In this document: positions 24,966 through 34,208 of the stretch, piece by piece
Position numbering within the stretch: position 1 is the first letter of the stretch
Layout of the letters: every line of letters starts with the position of its first letter
Assembly: GCA_029263335.1 (NCBI GenBank)
Contig: JAJCXS010000299.1
Location: forward strand, 1 to 64,000
Direction of reading: 5' to 3'
DNA: 64,000 nucleotides
Source: Acidobacteriota bacterium
GTDB taxonomy: Bacteria; Acidobacteriota; UBA890; WLXD01
Translations under genes and position numbers: made by a program
The notes under the pieces: model-generated
What the model saw: the letters and a program-made list of their open reading frames with translations, nothing else
What the model was told of the DNA's origin: nothing
Databases searched by the model: none

Positions 24966-27900
24966 GTGATTGGAGTGGCCGAGAAGACCTCTGGTGAAGC
25001 TGTGTGGTCGGTTGTTCTTGGCGTCGCGGCCGCGGCCGCCGCGCTCGGCTGGTTGCTAGCTGCCCAGCAAGACGTCGACCAGCAGCGGCTGCGCAACGAG
25101 GCGCAGGCCCTGTTCGAGGAGAAGCAGACATCGGAGGCCGCGGGGGTCTTCGCGCGGGTTACCGAATTCGACGACGTCGTCGCGGAGGACTGGCTGAACC
25201 TGGCCCTGGCTCGCTACGAGCTGGGCGGCGACGCATCCGCTGACGGTGAGATCATCGTTGCGTTAGATCGCGCCTCGGAGCTCGATCCGGGCAATGCCGG
25301 GGCGCCGTATCTGCGCGGTCTTGTGCACAGCCGCCGAGGTCGCGATGCGGAAGCCGCGGAGCAGTTCGCGGCGGCAGCTGGCCTGGATCCGAACGATGCC
25401 GGCACCCTGTACAACTGGGCCGCCTCGCTGCACAACCTCGGGAATATCGACGAGGCGCTGGTTCTGTACGAGCGGGTCTCGGCGATGGGTTTTGACGTGG
25501 CCCAGCAGTTCTTCGTGTCGAGCTTGTATCGAGCCGGCCGGGCGCTCGCGGTTCGGGATGGGATCGAAGTTGCGAGGCCCTACATCGAGCGATACGCGGA
25601 GTTCCAGGGTCGTCTGTCGCAGGCCCAACGAGCCGCCACCGCGCTGGAGGCGGGTCGGTACAAACGCGTAGTGGTTGCGCGCGCGAACCTGGCGCCGGCG
25701 ATTCCCACCAGCGCGGAAGGCATCGCCTTCGTGGTGGGCGACGAGATCGCATTGCCCGTGGGGCTGTCGCCACGACACCTGCTGGTCGCCGACCTGGGCC
25801 AGGGGAGTGAGATTCTGCATTCCACGTCGGCGTCGCGCGGGGCTGCGATTGGGCCCGGTGCGGTCGACGGCGTGCTGGCGCTCGAGACGGTCGATGGTCC
25901 GATAGCGGTAGGCGACCATGACCGTGATGGCCAGCCCGATGTGCTCGTTCTGGGCGCCGCACAGACCGTTCTGCTACGCGGCACGGGCGGCGCGCCGGGC
26001 GAAGCGCGTTTCGAACCCGTGAGCTTCGAGGGGATTCCGGTGCTCGCCGGCGCCACGCACGCGCTCTGGGTAGATGCCGACCACGACGGCGACCTCGATA
26101 TCCTCGCGGCGACAGCCGAGCCGGGGGCGGGCGTCCGCTGGATCGCCAATCACGGCGGCGGCACTTTCGTCGAGATGGATACGGCGGGACTCGGTGGCCC
26201 GGCGGCGAGCCAGATTGCCTGGGCCGACTTCGATGATGACAACGACATCGATTTCTGGGTCTTGCGCGAAGACGGCCTGGGGGCGCTGTACAGCAATGCT
26301 CGCGGTGGTCGCTTCGAGGAGATCGGCGCGGCGGTAGGGGCTACCGGACCGGGCGGTGTGACTGCGGTCGTGGCAGAAGACATGGACAACGACGGTTGGT
26401 TCGACGTCGTGGTGGGAGGCGCTCAGGGCCTGGTGGTGCTGGCGAACAATGGCGACGGATCGTTTCGTACGGTGTCGATCGACGCTACGCCCGTGCAGCA
26501 GTTGCTGGCGGCGGATCTGAACAACGACGGCTGGCTCGACCTGGTAACGGAGAATGGGCGATCGCTGGTGAACTCGGGCGATCTTTCATTCGCGGCGATG
26601 ACTCCGCCCGAGTCGGCAGCCGGGATGTTGGTGGCGGTCGCCGACCGCACTGGCGACGGCGCTGTCGACATGCTGCTGCGAGCGGGCGACGGGCTGCGCT
26701 GGTTTGCCCAGGAGGCGCCGGTGGGCAACTGGGCGCGGGTAGCACTCGACGGCGTCAAGGCCAATCTGCGTGGCATCGGGGCGGTCGTGGAGGCCAAGTC
26801 CGGCGGCCTGTACCAGCGGCGTCTGCAGCGCGATCGCTGGCTACACCTGGGCCTGGGCGAGCGCGAGTCGATCGATGTTGTTCGCGTCACCTGGCCCAAC
26901 GGGATCATTCAGAACGAAACTGCGGTTGCCGCCAACGCCGACCTGGGTCCCGTCGGGGAGGTCGAGCGCTTGGAGGGCTCATGCCCGCTGCTGTACACCT
27001 GGGACGGCACGCAGTGGAGGTTCATCAACGAGGTGCTCGGAGTGGCACCGCTCGGTATGCCGCTCGCCACCGACGTGATTCACGCCGCTGATTTCGACGA
27101 GTACGTTCCGATCCCGGCCGAGGCCCTGCAATCGCGCGACGGCATGTTCGAGGTTCGGTTGACCGAGGAGCTGCGTGAAACCGGATACCTCGACGCCATA
27201 CGACTGCTGGCGGTCGATCGTCCCGCCGGCGTACGCACCGTTCCCGACGAACGCTTCGTGGCCCCGCCTCATCCGGAGTTCGGAATCTATGCCGTGACCA
27301 CGCCGCGCGCGCTGACCGCTCGCGACCAAACGGGTCGCGACTGGAGCGCCGAGTTGGCGCAGGTCGACGGGGAGTGGGCACGACCGTTCAACCGCGATCT
27401 GTACGAAGGGCTGGCGACGGCCCACAGTCTCGAGTTGACGCTCGCCGATGCGGTGGGGGGCGCGGCTGGATCCGAGCCGCGGCTGTTCCTCACCGGCTGG
27501 GTTTACTGGGCTACGGGATCGATCAATCTGCAGGTCGACCAGGATCCACGGGTGACCTTCGCCCCTGTGGCGCTGGAGGTCCCGGATGGCGCAGGCGGCT
27601 GGCGCACGGCGATTCCCGATATCGGCCTACCGAATGCCAAGAACTCGACGATGGTGGTCGAACTGGACGGGCACCTGATTGCGTCTGACCCGCGTGTGCG
27701 GCTCACCACGACCATGCGCCTGTACTGGGATGCGGCGTTCTACACGGTAGGAGACGGCGCCGCCCTGTATCGCCCCTCCGGCCAATGGCAGTCGGCCTGG
27801 CGTGTACCGGAAGCGGGGCCCCTCGCGATGGGCGGTGGTGATCACGAGGTGCCCGTGCGCGTGCATGTGTTGGCACCCGAAACCGCCGACATCCGCTGGC

Positions 27901-28343
27901 GCGGCTTTTCGGCTTTGCAGCGCACCACCGATGGCTTCGAGACGTTCGAATACGCGAACGCCACGAGCGACTCGAACTGGAATCAACACCGTGGCAGTTA
28001 CACACGCTATGGGGCGGTCGATGAATTGCTGGCCATGGCCGATGACCAGCTGGTTATCGTGGGCACCGGAGACGAGGTCGCGGTGCGTTTCATCGACAGC
28101 CTCCCGGAGCTACCGGCCGGCTGGCAGCGCGAGTGGTTGTTGTACCTGAACGGCTGGGTCAAGGACGGCGATCCCAACACGCTGGGCGGCGACCGCGTCG
28201 AGCCCCTGCCGTACCACGCGATGGATGAGTATCTGGACGGTGCTAGCAGATCGGCAGCTGCACTGGAGGGGGCCGCCTGGCAGGCCATCTACAACACGCG
28301 GGCGGCGCGGGAGGTTAACGCACCGTTACGACCTCGGCGCTAG
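24966..28343 (+). CDS. Large TPR / FG-GAP (VCBS) / ASPIC-UnbV-like exported protein
   Basis: 1125 residues from GTG 24966 (GGGAGGAAA upstream). An N-terminal membrane anchor (VWSVVLGVAAAAAALGWLLA) is followed by TPR repeats (about 50-210: AEDWLNLALARYELGG, AGTLYNWAASLHNLGNIDEA). A beta-propeller region (about 290-560) carries calcium-binding loops DHDRDGQPD, DADHDGDLD, DMDNDGWFD and DLNNDGWLD. An ASPIC/UnbV-like segment follows (GVKANLRGIGAVVEAKSGG, VVRVTWPNGIIQNE). The last about 450 residues start CPLLYTWDGTQWRFINEVLG and are beta-rich without a domain that I can name. Such proteins are frequent in Acidobacteriota and are probably surface or periplasmic; no enzymatic role can be assigned. 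Confidence 0.82.
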   Translation: MIGVAEKTSGEAVWSVVLGVAAAAAALGWLLAAQQDVDQQRLRNEAQALFEEKQTSEAAGVFARVTEFDDVVAEDWLNLALARYELGGDASADGEIIVALDRASELDPGNAGAPYLRGLVHSRRGRDAEAAEQFAAAAGLDPNDAGTLYNWAASLHNLGNIDEALVLYERVSAMGFDVAQQFFVSSLYRAGRALAVRDGIEVARPYIERYAEFQGRLSQAQRAATALEAGRYKRVVVARANLAPAIPTSAEGIAFVVGDEIALPVGLSPRHLLVADLGQGSEILHSTSASRGAAIGPGAVDGVLALETVDGPIAVGDHDRDGQPDVLVLGAAQTVLLRGTGGAPGEARFEPVSFEGIPVLAGATHALWVDADHDGDLDILAATAEPGAGVRWIANHGGGTFVEMDTAGLGGPAASQIAWADFDDDNDIDFWVLREDGLGALYSNARGGRFEEIGAAVGATGPGGVTAVVAEDMDNDGWFDVVVGGAQGLVVLANNGDGSFRTVSIDATPVQQLLAADLNNDGWLDLVTENGRSLVNSGDLSFAAMTPPESAAGMLVAVADRTGDGAVDMLLRAGDGLRWFAQEAPVGNWARVALDGVKANLRGIGAVVEAKSGGLYQRRLQRDRWLHLGLGERESIDVVRVTWPNGIIQNETAVAANADLGPVGEVERLEGSCPLLYTWDGTQWRFINEVLGVAPLGMPLATDVIHAADFDEYVPIPAEALQSRDGMFEVRLTEELRETGYLDAIRLLAVDRPAGVRTVPDERFVAPPHPEFGIYAVTTPRALTARDQTGRDWSAELAQVDGEWARPFNRDLYEGLATAHSLELTLADAVGGAAGSEPRLFLTGWVYWATGSINLQVDQDPRVTFAPVALEVPDGAGGWRTAIPDIGLPNAKNSTMVVELDGHLIASDPRVRLTTTMRLYWDAAFYTVGDGAALYRPSGQWQSAWRVPEAGPLAMGGGDHEVPVRVHVLAPETADIRWRGFSALQRTTDGFETFEYANATSDSNWNQHRGSYTRYGAVDELLAMADDQLVIVGTGDEVAVRFIDSLPELPAGWQREWLLYLNGWVKDGDPNTLGGDRVEPLPYHAMDEYLDGASRSAAALEGAAWQAIYNTRAAREVNAPLRPRR

Positions 28344-28367
28344 CGGGGGGCTACCGCGGGCGGCGGG

Positions 28368-28886
28368 TCAGGCAGGAGTGCGGACGTAGTCCTCGAACGT
28401 GAAGGCGTGCTCGTTGTGATCGTCCGCTTGGTGTCGGGCGCTGTGCTCGAGCTGCCACTCGCGCAGCTCGATCTCCGGAAAGTACACGTCGCCCTCTACC
28501 TCTGCGTGAACCCTCGTAACGTACAAACGATCGGCTACGGCGAGCGCGTCGGCGAATAATCGTCGGCCGCCGAGGATGAACGCGATCTCGGCGCCGGCCA
28601 CGGCCGTCAGCGCATCCTCAAGGCTGCGATGAACGTCGACTCCCGCGGCTGAGAATCCGGGCGTGCGGCTGAGCACCAGGTTGTGTCGTTCCGGCAACGG
28701 CCGCCCCATGGATTCGTAGGTCAGGCGCCCCATGATCACCGGATGTCCGAGCGTTAGCGTCTTGAACCGCCTCAGGTCGTCGCGAAGACGCCAGGGCAGA
28801 TCGTTGTTGCGACCGATCACCCCGTTGTCGGCGATGGCAGCGATGATCGCGATCGTGCCGGGCCGTGTCGCCATCGCGTCCGTCAT
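28368..28886 (-). CDS. folA: Dihydrofolate reductase
   Basis: Reduces dihydrofolate to tetrahydrofolate with NADPH. The ATG at 28886 overlaps the thyA stop as ATGA and gives 172 residues. Motifs: [20 protein letters not shown] with the acidic substrate residue in [39 protein letters not shown] and [19 protein letters not shown]. Placed directly after thyA, whose reaction produces dihydrofolate, so the pair regenerates the cofactor for dTMP synthesis. Confidence 0.96.
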   Translation of the reverse strand: MTDAMATRPGTIAIIAAIADNGVIGRNNDLPWRLRDDLRRFKTLTLGHPVIMGRLTYESMGRPLPERHNLVLSRTPGFSAAGVDVHRSLEDALTAVAGAEIAFILGGRRLFADALAVADRLYVTRVHAEVEGDVYFPEIELREWQLEHSARHQADDHNEHAFTFEDYVRTPA

Positions 28887-29677
28887 ACCGCGATGGCCGC
28901 CTTGATATGAGGGTGCGGGTCGTAGCCCGACAGGACGAAATCGCCGAAGCGGAAACCGTCGATCTCGCGCACGTCTGGATTGACTGTCATGACGGGCCGG
29001 TCGCGCGGCGTGCGTGCCAGCTGCTCGGCGGCCTGGTCGAGGTGATTGCTGTACAGGTGGGCGTCGCCCAGCGTGTGGACGAATTCTCCCGCAGCGTATC
29101 CAGTTACTTGGGCGACCATCATGGTCAGCAGGGCGTAGGAAGCGATGTTGAACGGCACGCCGAGAAAGATGTCGGCGCTGCGTTGGTAGAGCTGGCACGA
29201 GACGCGTCCGTCACGAACGTAGAACTGAAACAGCGTATGGCAGGGCGGTAGCGCCATGCTCTCGATGGCCGCCACGTTCCACGCCGAAACCACAAGACGG
29301 CGTGACCCGGGGTTCGTTCGTATCTCGTTGATGAGCCACGCGATCTGGTCGACGTGGGCGCCGCTCGGCGCCGGCCAGCTGCGCCACTGGTAGCCGTAAA
29401 TGGGCCCGAGCTCGCCTTCTTCATCGGCCCACGCATCCCAGATGCTCACGCCGTGCTGACGCAGGTAGGCGATGTTGGTGGAGCCCTGCAGAAACCACAG
29501 GAGCTCGTGAATGATCGACTTCAGATGCAGTTTCTTGGTGGTGACCAAGGGGAATCCCTCGGCTAGGTCGAAGCGCATTTGATGCCCGAACACACTGCGA
29601 GTGCCGGTGCCCGTGCGGTCGTCGTTGTGGGTGCCGGTGTCGAGCACCCGCTGCATCAGATCCAGGTACGGTCGCAT
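28883..29677 (-). CDS. thyA: Thymidylate synthase (ThyA)
   Basis: Methylates dUMP to dTMP using methylene-tetrahydrofolate. Start ATG 29677 ([15 protein letters not shown]) with GGAGGGG upstream gives 264 residues, the E. coli length. Motifs: [19 protein letters not shown], the active-site [12 protein letters not shown], and [20 protein letters not shown]. It heads the thyA-folA pair. The 129-bp gap to lipA is a divergent promoter region. The open frame upstream to 29725 is not needed. Confidence 0.97.
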   Translation of the reverse strand: MRPYLDLMQRVLDTGTHNDDRTGTGTRSVFGHQMRFDLAEGFPLVTTKKLHLKSIIHELLWFLQGSTNIAYLRQHGVSIWDAWADEEGELGPIYGYQWRSWPAPSGAHVDQIAWLINEIRTNPGSRRLVVSAWNVAAIESMALPPCHTLFQFYVRDGRVSCQLYQRSADIFLGVPFNIASYALLTMMVAQVTGYAAGEFVHTLGDAHLYSNHLDQAAEQLARTPRDRPVMTVNPDVREIDGFRFGDFVLSGYDPHPHIKAAIAV

Positions 29678-29794
29678 CGTGTTGCCCCTCCAGTTGGCGC
29701 GGCCATTGTCGCATGCGAAGTCCATCAGGCCGCAGCCCCTCGCGCCAGCCCTTCTGGCCGCCTGGCCCGACCGTCGGATCCCGGAGCGATATGG

Positions 29795-29800
29795 GATAAT
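29795..29800 (+). promoter_or_regulatory. -10 element of a predicted leaderless lipA promoter
   Basis: GATAAT matches TATAAT at five of six positions and ends 6 nt before the lipA ATG, as in the thiolase promoter. No good -35 is seen at 16-18 bp, and no Shine-Dalgarno is present. Confidence 0.45.
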
Positions 29801-29806
29801 CGCCGG

Positions 29807-30796
29807 ATGGTCGACCTACCTGTTCTGCCCAATACTGCGTCTGCGTGCGCCGTCGACGCGGTCCCGGCGGGCCGCCGTAAGCCGGACTGGCTGCGCGTGC
29901 GCGCCCCGGGCGGGGACAGCTACACGCTGATCAAGAAGACGCTGCGCGAGCGCGGCTTGTTCACAGTCTGCGAAGAGGCTCACTGTCCCAACGTTGGAGA
30001 GTGCTGGGGCGGTGGTACCGCGACGTTCATGCTGCTCGGAGAGATGTGCACCCGCGGTTGCAGGTTCTGTGCGGTAACGACCGGCAACCCTGGCGGCTGG
30101 GTCGACCGTGATGAGCCGCGCAAACTGGCCGAGTCGGTGGCGCTCATGGGCTTGAAATACATCGTTCTTACGATGGTCGACCGTGACGACCTGCCCGACG
30201 GCGGCGCGGATCATGTCGCCGAGTGCATCCGCCATTTGAAGCGCTGCGAGCCGGACCTCATCGTCGAGTCGCTGGTGGGGGATTTTTCTGGCGACCACGA
30301 CGCGATCGATACCGTTGTTGCGTCGCAGGTCGATGTCTTCGGTCACAACATCGAGACCGTAGCCCGACTCCAGCGCACGGTGCGCGACGCGCGCTGCGGC
30401 TACGAGCAGTCGCTGGCGACCCTGCGCCGTGCCAAAGAGCACGCCCTGGCGCCCTACACGAAGTCCTCGATCATGGTGGGCTTGGGCGAGACCGACGCCG
30501 AGGTTCTCGAGACGATGCGCGACCTGCGCGCCGCGCACGTCGATTTCCTCACCGTGGGACAGTATCTGCAGCCGACGCACAGGCACCTCGAGGTGGCCGA
30601 GTGGGTCCATCCGGAGCGCTTCGAACAGCTGCGTGTCGAGGGCGAGGCCATGGGCTTCGGCTATGTCGCCGCCGGCCCACTCGTCCGTAGTTCGTATCGG
30701 GCAGGCGAATTTTTCATTGCGTCGCTGGTGCGCCAGCGACGCGAAGGCGCGGCATCGCGGATGCCGGGAGAGGCCGTATGGGGCGCCAGCTGCTGA
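29807..30796 (+). CDS. lipA: Lipoyl synthase
   Basis: Radical-SAM enzyme that inserts two sulphurs into protein-bound octanoyl groups. Start ATG 29807 gives 329 residues. Both clusters are visible: the auxiliary C-x4-C-x5-C motif [12 protein letters not shown] and the radical-SAM CTRGCRFC. Also [31 protein letters not shown] and the C-terminal [10 protein letters not shown] with the conserved RSSY. It directly precedes, and overlaps by 19 bp, the 2-oxoacid dehydrogenase genes whose E2 subunit needs the lipoyl group. Confidence 0.96.
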   Translation: MVDLPVLPNTASACAVDAVPAGRRKPDWLRVRAPGGDSYTLIKKTLRERGLFTVCEEAHCPNVGECWGGGTATFMLLGEMCTRGCRFCAVTTGNPGGWVDRDEPRKLAESVALMGLKYIVLTMVDRDDLPDGGADHVAECIRHLKRCEPDLIVESLVGDFSGDHDAIDTVVASQVDVFGHNIETVARLQRTVRDARCGYEQSLATLRRAKEHALAPYTKSSIMVGLGETDAEVLETMRDLRAAHVDFLTVGQYLQPTHRHLEVAEWVHPERFEQLRVEGEAMGFGYVAAGPLVRSSYRAGEFFIASLVRQRREGAASRMPGEAVWGASC

Positions 30797-31794
30797 GCCT
30801 GTTGAGCGCTGATCCGGAGTCGACCGAGGCGAGTCAGCTTCTCGTCGATGACGGGCAGCTGCGCGCGTTGTACGAGACGCTCACGCTGACTCGGATTCTC
30901 GAGGACACGGCCGCGCGACTGCATGGGGAGGGTCGCGTCGGGTTCTTCGTGCCGTCGTTGCCGGCGGCCGCATCGTCGGCGGCAGCCGCGATCGCCCTGC
31001 AGGATGGCGATTGGCTGTTTCCGTCGTTCCGCGATACCGCCGCCTATCTGGCACGCGGCGGGCGCATCGACGACTATCTGGCCCAGCTATTGGGCGCCGC
31101 CAGCGACCCATTGATGGGGCGTCAGCTGCCCGGCCATGGATCGCTCCCGGCGGGCAGATTCGTCGCTCCTTCCGGTGCGGCCGGTACGCAGATCCAGCAA
31201 GCTGCGGGAGTCGCGCTCGGCATGAAGTTGCGCGGACAGGAGCAGGTGGCGTTGGCGATCTTCGGTCCAGCCGCGGTAGCGCAGGGCGCCTTCCACACCG
31301 GCATCAACGCCGCTGTTCGTCATCAGGCGCCAGCGATCTTCTTGTGCCGTACGCTGGGAAGCGAACAGCCACCGGTAGCGGGGCGCGGCGAGGGATACGG
31401 GCTGGGCACCGAGCTGGTTGACGGGCGGGATTGTCTGGCTGTGGCGAACGCTGTGGCCCGGGCACGGCAGCAGGCCATCGCTGGCGGCGGTCCGATTTTG
31501 ATCGAGGCAGTTGTCGACGGCGACGAGCTGGAGCAGGACGCTGCCGGCAGGCTGCGCGGGTTCGTCGAGCACAGGGGTCTGTGGGATGCCGAACGCGAGG
31601 AAGCGTTCGTGCAACGTTGTAAGGACCGTGTGCTGGACGCCCTCGAGGTCGTGGAGAGCGCCGGGCCCGGCTCCGCCGAGGGCCTGTTGGACCATGTTTG
31701 GGCCGCGAGACCCTGGATGCTGCAGGAACAGGCGCGCCATCTCGGGCAACGAGAAGCGCAAGCACCGCGTTCGACGGAGGGCGGCGATGTCTGA
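30778..31794 (+). CDS. 2-oxoacid dehydrogenase E1 alpha-like subunit lacking the ThDP site (probable pseudoenzyme)
   Basis: 338 residues; ATG 30778 has GGGAGAGG upstream. Overall it follows branched-chain E1 alpha: LFPSFRDTAAYLARGGRIDD, MGRQLPGH, GAAGTQIQQAAGVALGMKLRG, GLGTELVDGRDCLAVANAV, GLWDAEREEAF. The cofactor motif that normally reads FG-(D/E)-GA-x-S-EGD then CRNN reads FGPAAVAQGAF (G163, P164) and CRTLG (C190). About ten residues are missing after it, and the segment that normally carries the catalytic GHHS/GHS loop is replaced by a short Asp/Glu-rich link (VVDGDELEQDAAGRLRGF). ThDP binding and catalysis should therefore be lost, yet the frame is intact and overlaps E1 beta by 8 bp. 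Confidence 0.85.
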   Translation: MGRQLLSLLSADPESTEASQLLVDDGQLRALYETLTLTRILEDTAARLHGEGRVGFFVPSLPAAASSAAAAIALQDGDWLFPSFRDTAAYLARGGRIDDYLAQLLGAASDPLMGRQLPGHGSLPAGRFVAPSGAAGTQIQQAAGVALGMKLRGQEQVALAIFGPAAVAQGAFHTGINAAVRHQAPAIFLCRTLGSEQPPVAGRGEGYGLGTELVDGRDCLAVANAVARARQQAIAGGGPILIEAVVDGDELEQDAAGRLRGFVEHRGLWDAEREEAFVQRCKDRVLDALEVVESAGPGSAEGLLDHVWAARPWMLQEQARHLGQREAQAPRSTEGGDV

Positions 31795-32755
31795 GCTCAC
31801 GATGGCCGCGGCGGTCAGTCAGACGCTTCGAGACGAGATGCTGCGCGATGACCGGATCGTCGTTCTCGGAGAGGACATCGGCGAGCTGGGAGGACTGTTC
31901 GGGGCCACGGCCGGGCTGCTGGCAGAGTTCGGAGAGCAGCGTGTCATCGACGGGCCGGCGGCTGAGGGCGGGTTGATTGGTACCGCGGTCGGTTTGGCGC
32001 TCTACGGCTTACGTCCGGTGGCCGAGGTGCAGTTCGCCGATCTCGTCTGGTCTGGTTTCGAACAATTGGTCTCCGAGATGGCCCAGCTGCGCTATCGGTC
32101 AGCCGGCCAGTACTCGTGCCCGGTGGTGCTGCGTGTGCCCTACGGTGGCGGTATCGGTGGCGGGATGTACCAGTCGCAGAGCCCCGAGGCCCACTTCTGC
32201 CACGTACCCGGAATTACGGTCGTCGCGCCGGCCGACGCCGCCGACGCTGCCGGCCTCTTGAGGAGCGCCGTGCGCGCCGAGGACCCGGTCGTCTTCTTGG
32301 AGCCGAAGGGTCTCTATGCGGCGGGACGCGCGCAGGTGAGCGAAGACCACGTCCGGTTGGGTTCGGCCCGGCTGCGGCGCGACGGCACCGACGTTACCGT
32401 CGTGGCCTATGGCAGCACCGTGCCGCTGGCGATGGAGGCCGCCGAGGCCGCCGCGAGCCGAGGCATTCAGGCGGACGTGGTGGATCTCCGCACCCTGGTG
32501 CCACTCGACATTGCTGCCCTGTTGCGCTCGGTTGCCAAGACCGGCCGCGCCGTCCTCGTGAGCGAGGCGCCACGCGGCGGTGGCTATCCCGCGGAACTTG
32601 CCGCGACGCTGGCAGAGCGCGCCCTTCTGCATCTCGAGGCGCCGGTGGAGCGCGTCACCGGCCTCGACACCCCCGTCCCATACGCACACGAAGACAAGTA
32701 CCTGCCCGACGCCGACCGGATCACGGCGGCGATCGAGCGGGTAGCCAACTTCTGA
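31787..32755 (+). CDS. 2-oxoacid dehydrogenase E1 beta-like subunit with altered active-site His
   Basis: 322 residues from ATG 31787 (GGAGG 8 nt upstream). It is well conserved along its length: LGEDIGELGGLFGATAGL, RVIDGPAAEGGLIGTAVGLA, LRVPYGGGIGGG, SQSPEAHFCHVPGI, VFLEPKGLYAAGR, VVDLRTLVPLDIAAL and VSEAPRGGGYPAEL. The motif that is YHSQSPEA in branched-chain E1 beta (and QHSQ in pyruvate E1 beta) reads YQSQSPEA, so the active-site His is Gln at residue 129. With the neighbouring E1 alpha also lacking its cofactor site, the heterotetramer is predicted to be inactive or repurposed. Confidence 0.87.
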   Translation: MSELTMAAAVSQTLRDEMLRDDRIVVLGEDIGELGGLFGATAGLLAEFGEQRVIDGPAAEGGLIGTAVGLALYGLRPVAEVQFADLVWSGFEQLVSEMAQLRYRSAGQYSCPVVLRVPYGGGIGGGMYQSQSPEAHFCHVPGITVVAPADAADAAGLLRSAVRAEDPVVFLEPKGLYAAGRAQVSEDHVRLGSARLRRDGTDVTVVAYGSTVPLAMEAAEAAASRGIQADVVDLRTLVPLDIAALLRSVAKTGRAVLVSEAPRGGGYPAELAATLAERALLHLEAPVERVTGLDTPVPYAHEDKYLPDADRITAAIERVANF

Positions 32756-32761
32756 GGATTC

Positions 32762-34180
32762 ATGGCTGTGGACTTCAAACTACCCGAGATCGGCGAAGGT
32801 ACGGCCGAAGGCGAGATCATCAAGTGGCTGGTGGCCGTCGGTGATGAGGTCGAGGAAGACACGCCGCTCGTCGAGGTGATGACCGACAAGGCGACCGTGG
32901 AGATTCCTTCCCCCGGTCCGGGCACCGTCGCCGAGTTGCGGGCCGCCGAAGGCGATGTGGTTGACGTTGGCGCGGTGATCATGGTCTTCGGTGAAGGCGG
33001 CACCGCGGCGGGTGCCGCGGCTCCGGCCGCCGAGGAAACCGGCGCGCCCGCGGCACAGGTTCCGAGTGCGGACTCGGTCGCAGTTGCCAGCGCCACCACG
33101 GCCTCGCGTGATTCTGTGGATGCGGCCCGAGCCGTTGCCCGCGCGGAACTCGAAGATGCGGAGCGGCCTGTGTGGGAAGCTCCTGCCCCCGGCCCCGGAA
33201 GGGTGATGTCCACGCCTGCGACGCGCCGCATGGCGCGTGAGATGGGCCTCGATCTCACTGGCGTGACCGGGAGTGGCCGCGGTGGCAGGGTCATGAAGGA
33301 GGACCTGCCCGGGCTCGAATTGGAAGCCAACGCGGCTCCGGCTCCGGCTCCGGCTCCGGAAGCGGCTCCGGCTCCGACTGCGGCTGCGGAAGCGACTCCG
33401 GCTCCTGCGCCGGCCGGCAAGCCGAAGGCGACGGCGGCACCGATCGCCGTGCGCCCGGGGGCAGCAATGGCCGGACAGCTCGAGGAGCGGGTTCCGTTCC
33501 GCGGGCTGCGGCGGCGCATCGCGGCGCGGTTGGTCGAAGCCAAGAAGGTCATACCGCACTTCACCTACGTGGAGGAGTGCGATGCCACCGAGATCGTCGC
33601 GCTACGAGGCCAGGCAAAGGAAGTCGGTGCCGCTCATGGCATCAAAGTGACGTACCTGCCGTTCTTCCTGAAAGCGATGGTCGAGGCGGCGAAGCTGCAC
33701 CCCATTCTCAACTCCTCGCTCGACGAGGAGAACGGCGAGATCGTCTACAAGCACTACTACAACTTCGGTATCGCCACCGACACCGAGCGTGGCCTCGTCG
33801 TGCCCGTGGTGAAGAACGTCGATGAGCTAAACATCTATGAGCTGGCGCGAGAGATTGATCGACTCGCGACCGACGCCCGCGACGGTCGCAGCTCGATGGA
33901 GGACCTCAGCGGCGGCACCATGACCATCACCAGCACCGGCAATATCGGCGGTGTGTTGGCAACGCCGATCATCAATCATCCCGAGGTGGCGATCGTAGGC
34001 GTCACGGCGATTCGTCCGCGCGCCGTGGTTCGCGACGGTGAGATCGTCATCCGACAGATGGTGAATGTCGCAATTTCGCTCGATCACCGCATCGTGGACG
34101 GTGCGCCTGGCGCAATATTCATGCGCGATATGGTGGCGTTGTTAGAGGATCCGAAGCTGCAGATTCTCGGCCAACCGTAG
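32762..34180 (+). CDS. 2-oxoacid dehydrogenase E2, lipoyl-dependent acyltransferase
   Basis: 472 residues. The lipoyl domain (1-80) has the modified-lysine motif EVMTDKATVEIPSP. A linker leads to the E3-binding domain (about 145-185: STPATRRMAREMGLDL, GRGGRVMKEDL). Next comes an Ala/Pro hexanucleotide-encoded linker, then the catalytic domain (about 240-472: VPFRGLRRRIAARLVEAKK, FGIATDTERGLVVPVVKN) ending with the catalytic DHRIVDG. All functional elements look intact, closest to branched-chain or pyruvate E2 from heterotetrameric-E1 complexes. GAGGA precedes the ATG. Confidence 0.94.
   Translation: MAVDFKLPEIGEGTAEGEIIKWLVAVGDEVEEDTPLVEVMTDKATVEIPSPGPGTVAELRAAEGDVVDVGAVIMVFGEGGTAAGAAAPAAEETGAPAAQVPSADSVAVASATTASRDSVDAARAVARAELEDAERPVWEAPAPGPGRVMSTPATRRMAREMGLDLTGVTGSGRGGRVMKEDLPGLELEANAAPAPAPAPEAAPAPTAAAEATPAPAPAGKPKATAAPIAVRPGAAMAGQLEERVPFRGLRRRIAARLVEAKKVIPHFTYVEECDATEIVALRGQAKEVGAAHGIKVTYLPFFLKAMVEAAKLHPILNSSLDEENGEIVYKHYYNFGIATDTERGLVVPVVKNVDELNIYELAREIDRLATDARDGRSSMEDLSGGTMTITSTGNIGGVLATPIINHPEVAIVGVTAIRPRAVVRDGEIVIRQMVNVAISLDHRIVDGAPGAIFMRDMVALLEDPKLQILGQP
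33334..33418 (+). repeat. In-frame GCTCCG hexanucleotide repeats in the E2 linker
   Basis: Four exact and several diverged copies of GGCTCC/GCTCCG encode an Ala-Pro flexible linker. Because the unit is six bases, copy-number change would alter linker length without a frameshift. Confidence 0.7.
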
Positions 34181-34208
34181 CCGCTAGGCTGACGATCAAG
34201 GAGACCTC

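Noticed and set aside
33334-33418. Short tandem repeats as a possible CRISPR or minisatellite array
   Set aside because: The six-base units are in frame and encode the Ala/Pro linker of E2; there are no spacers.
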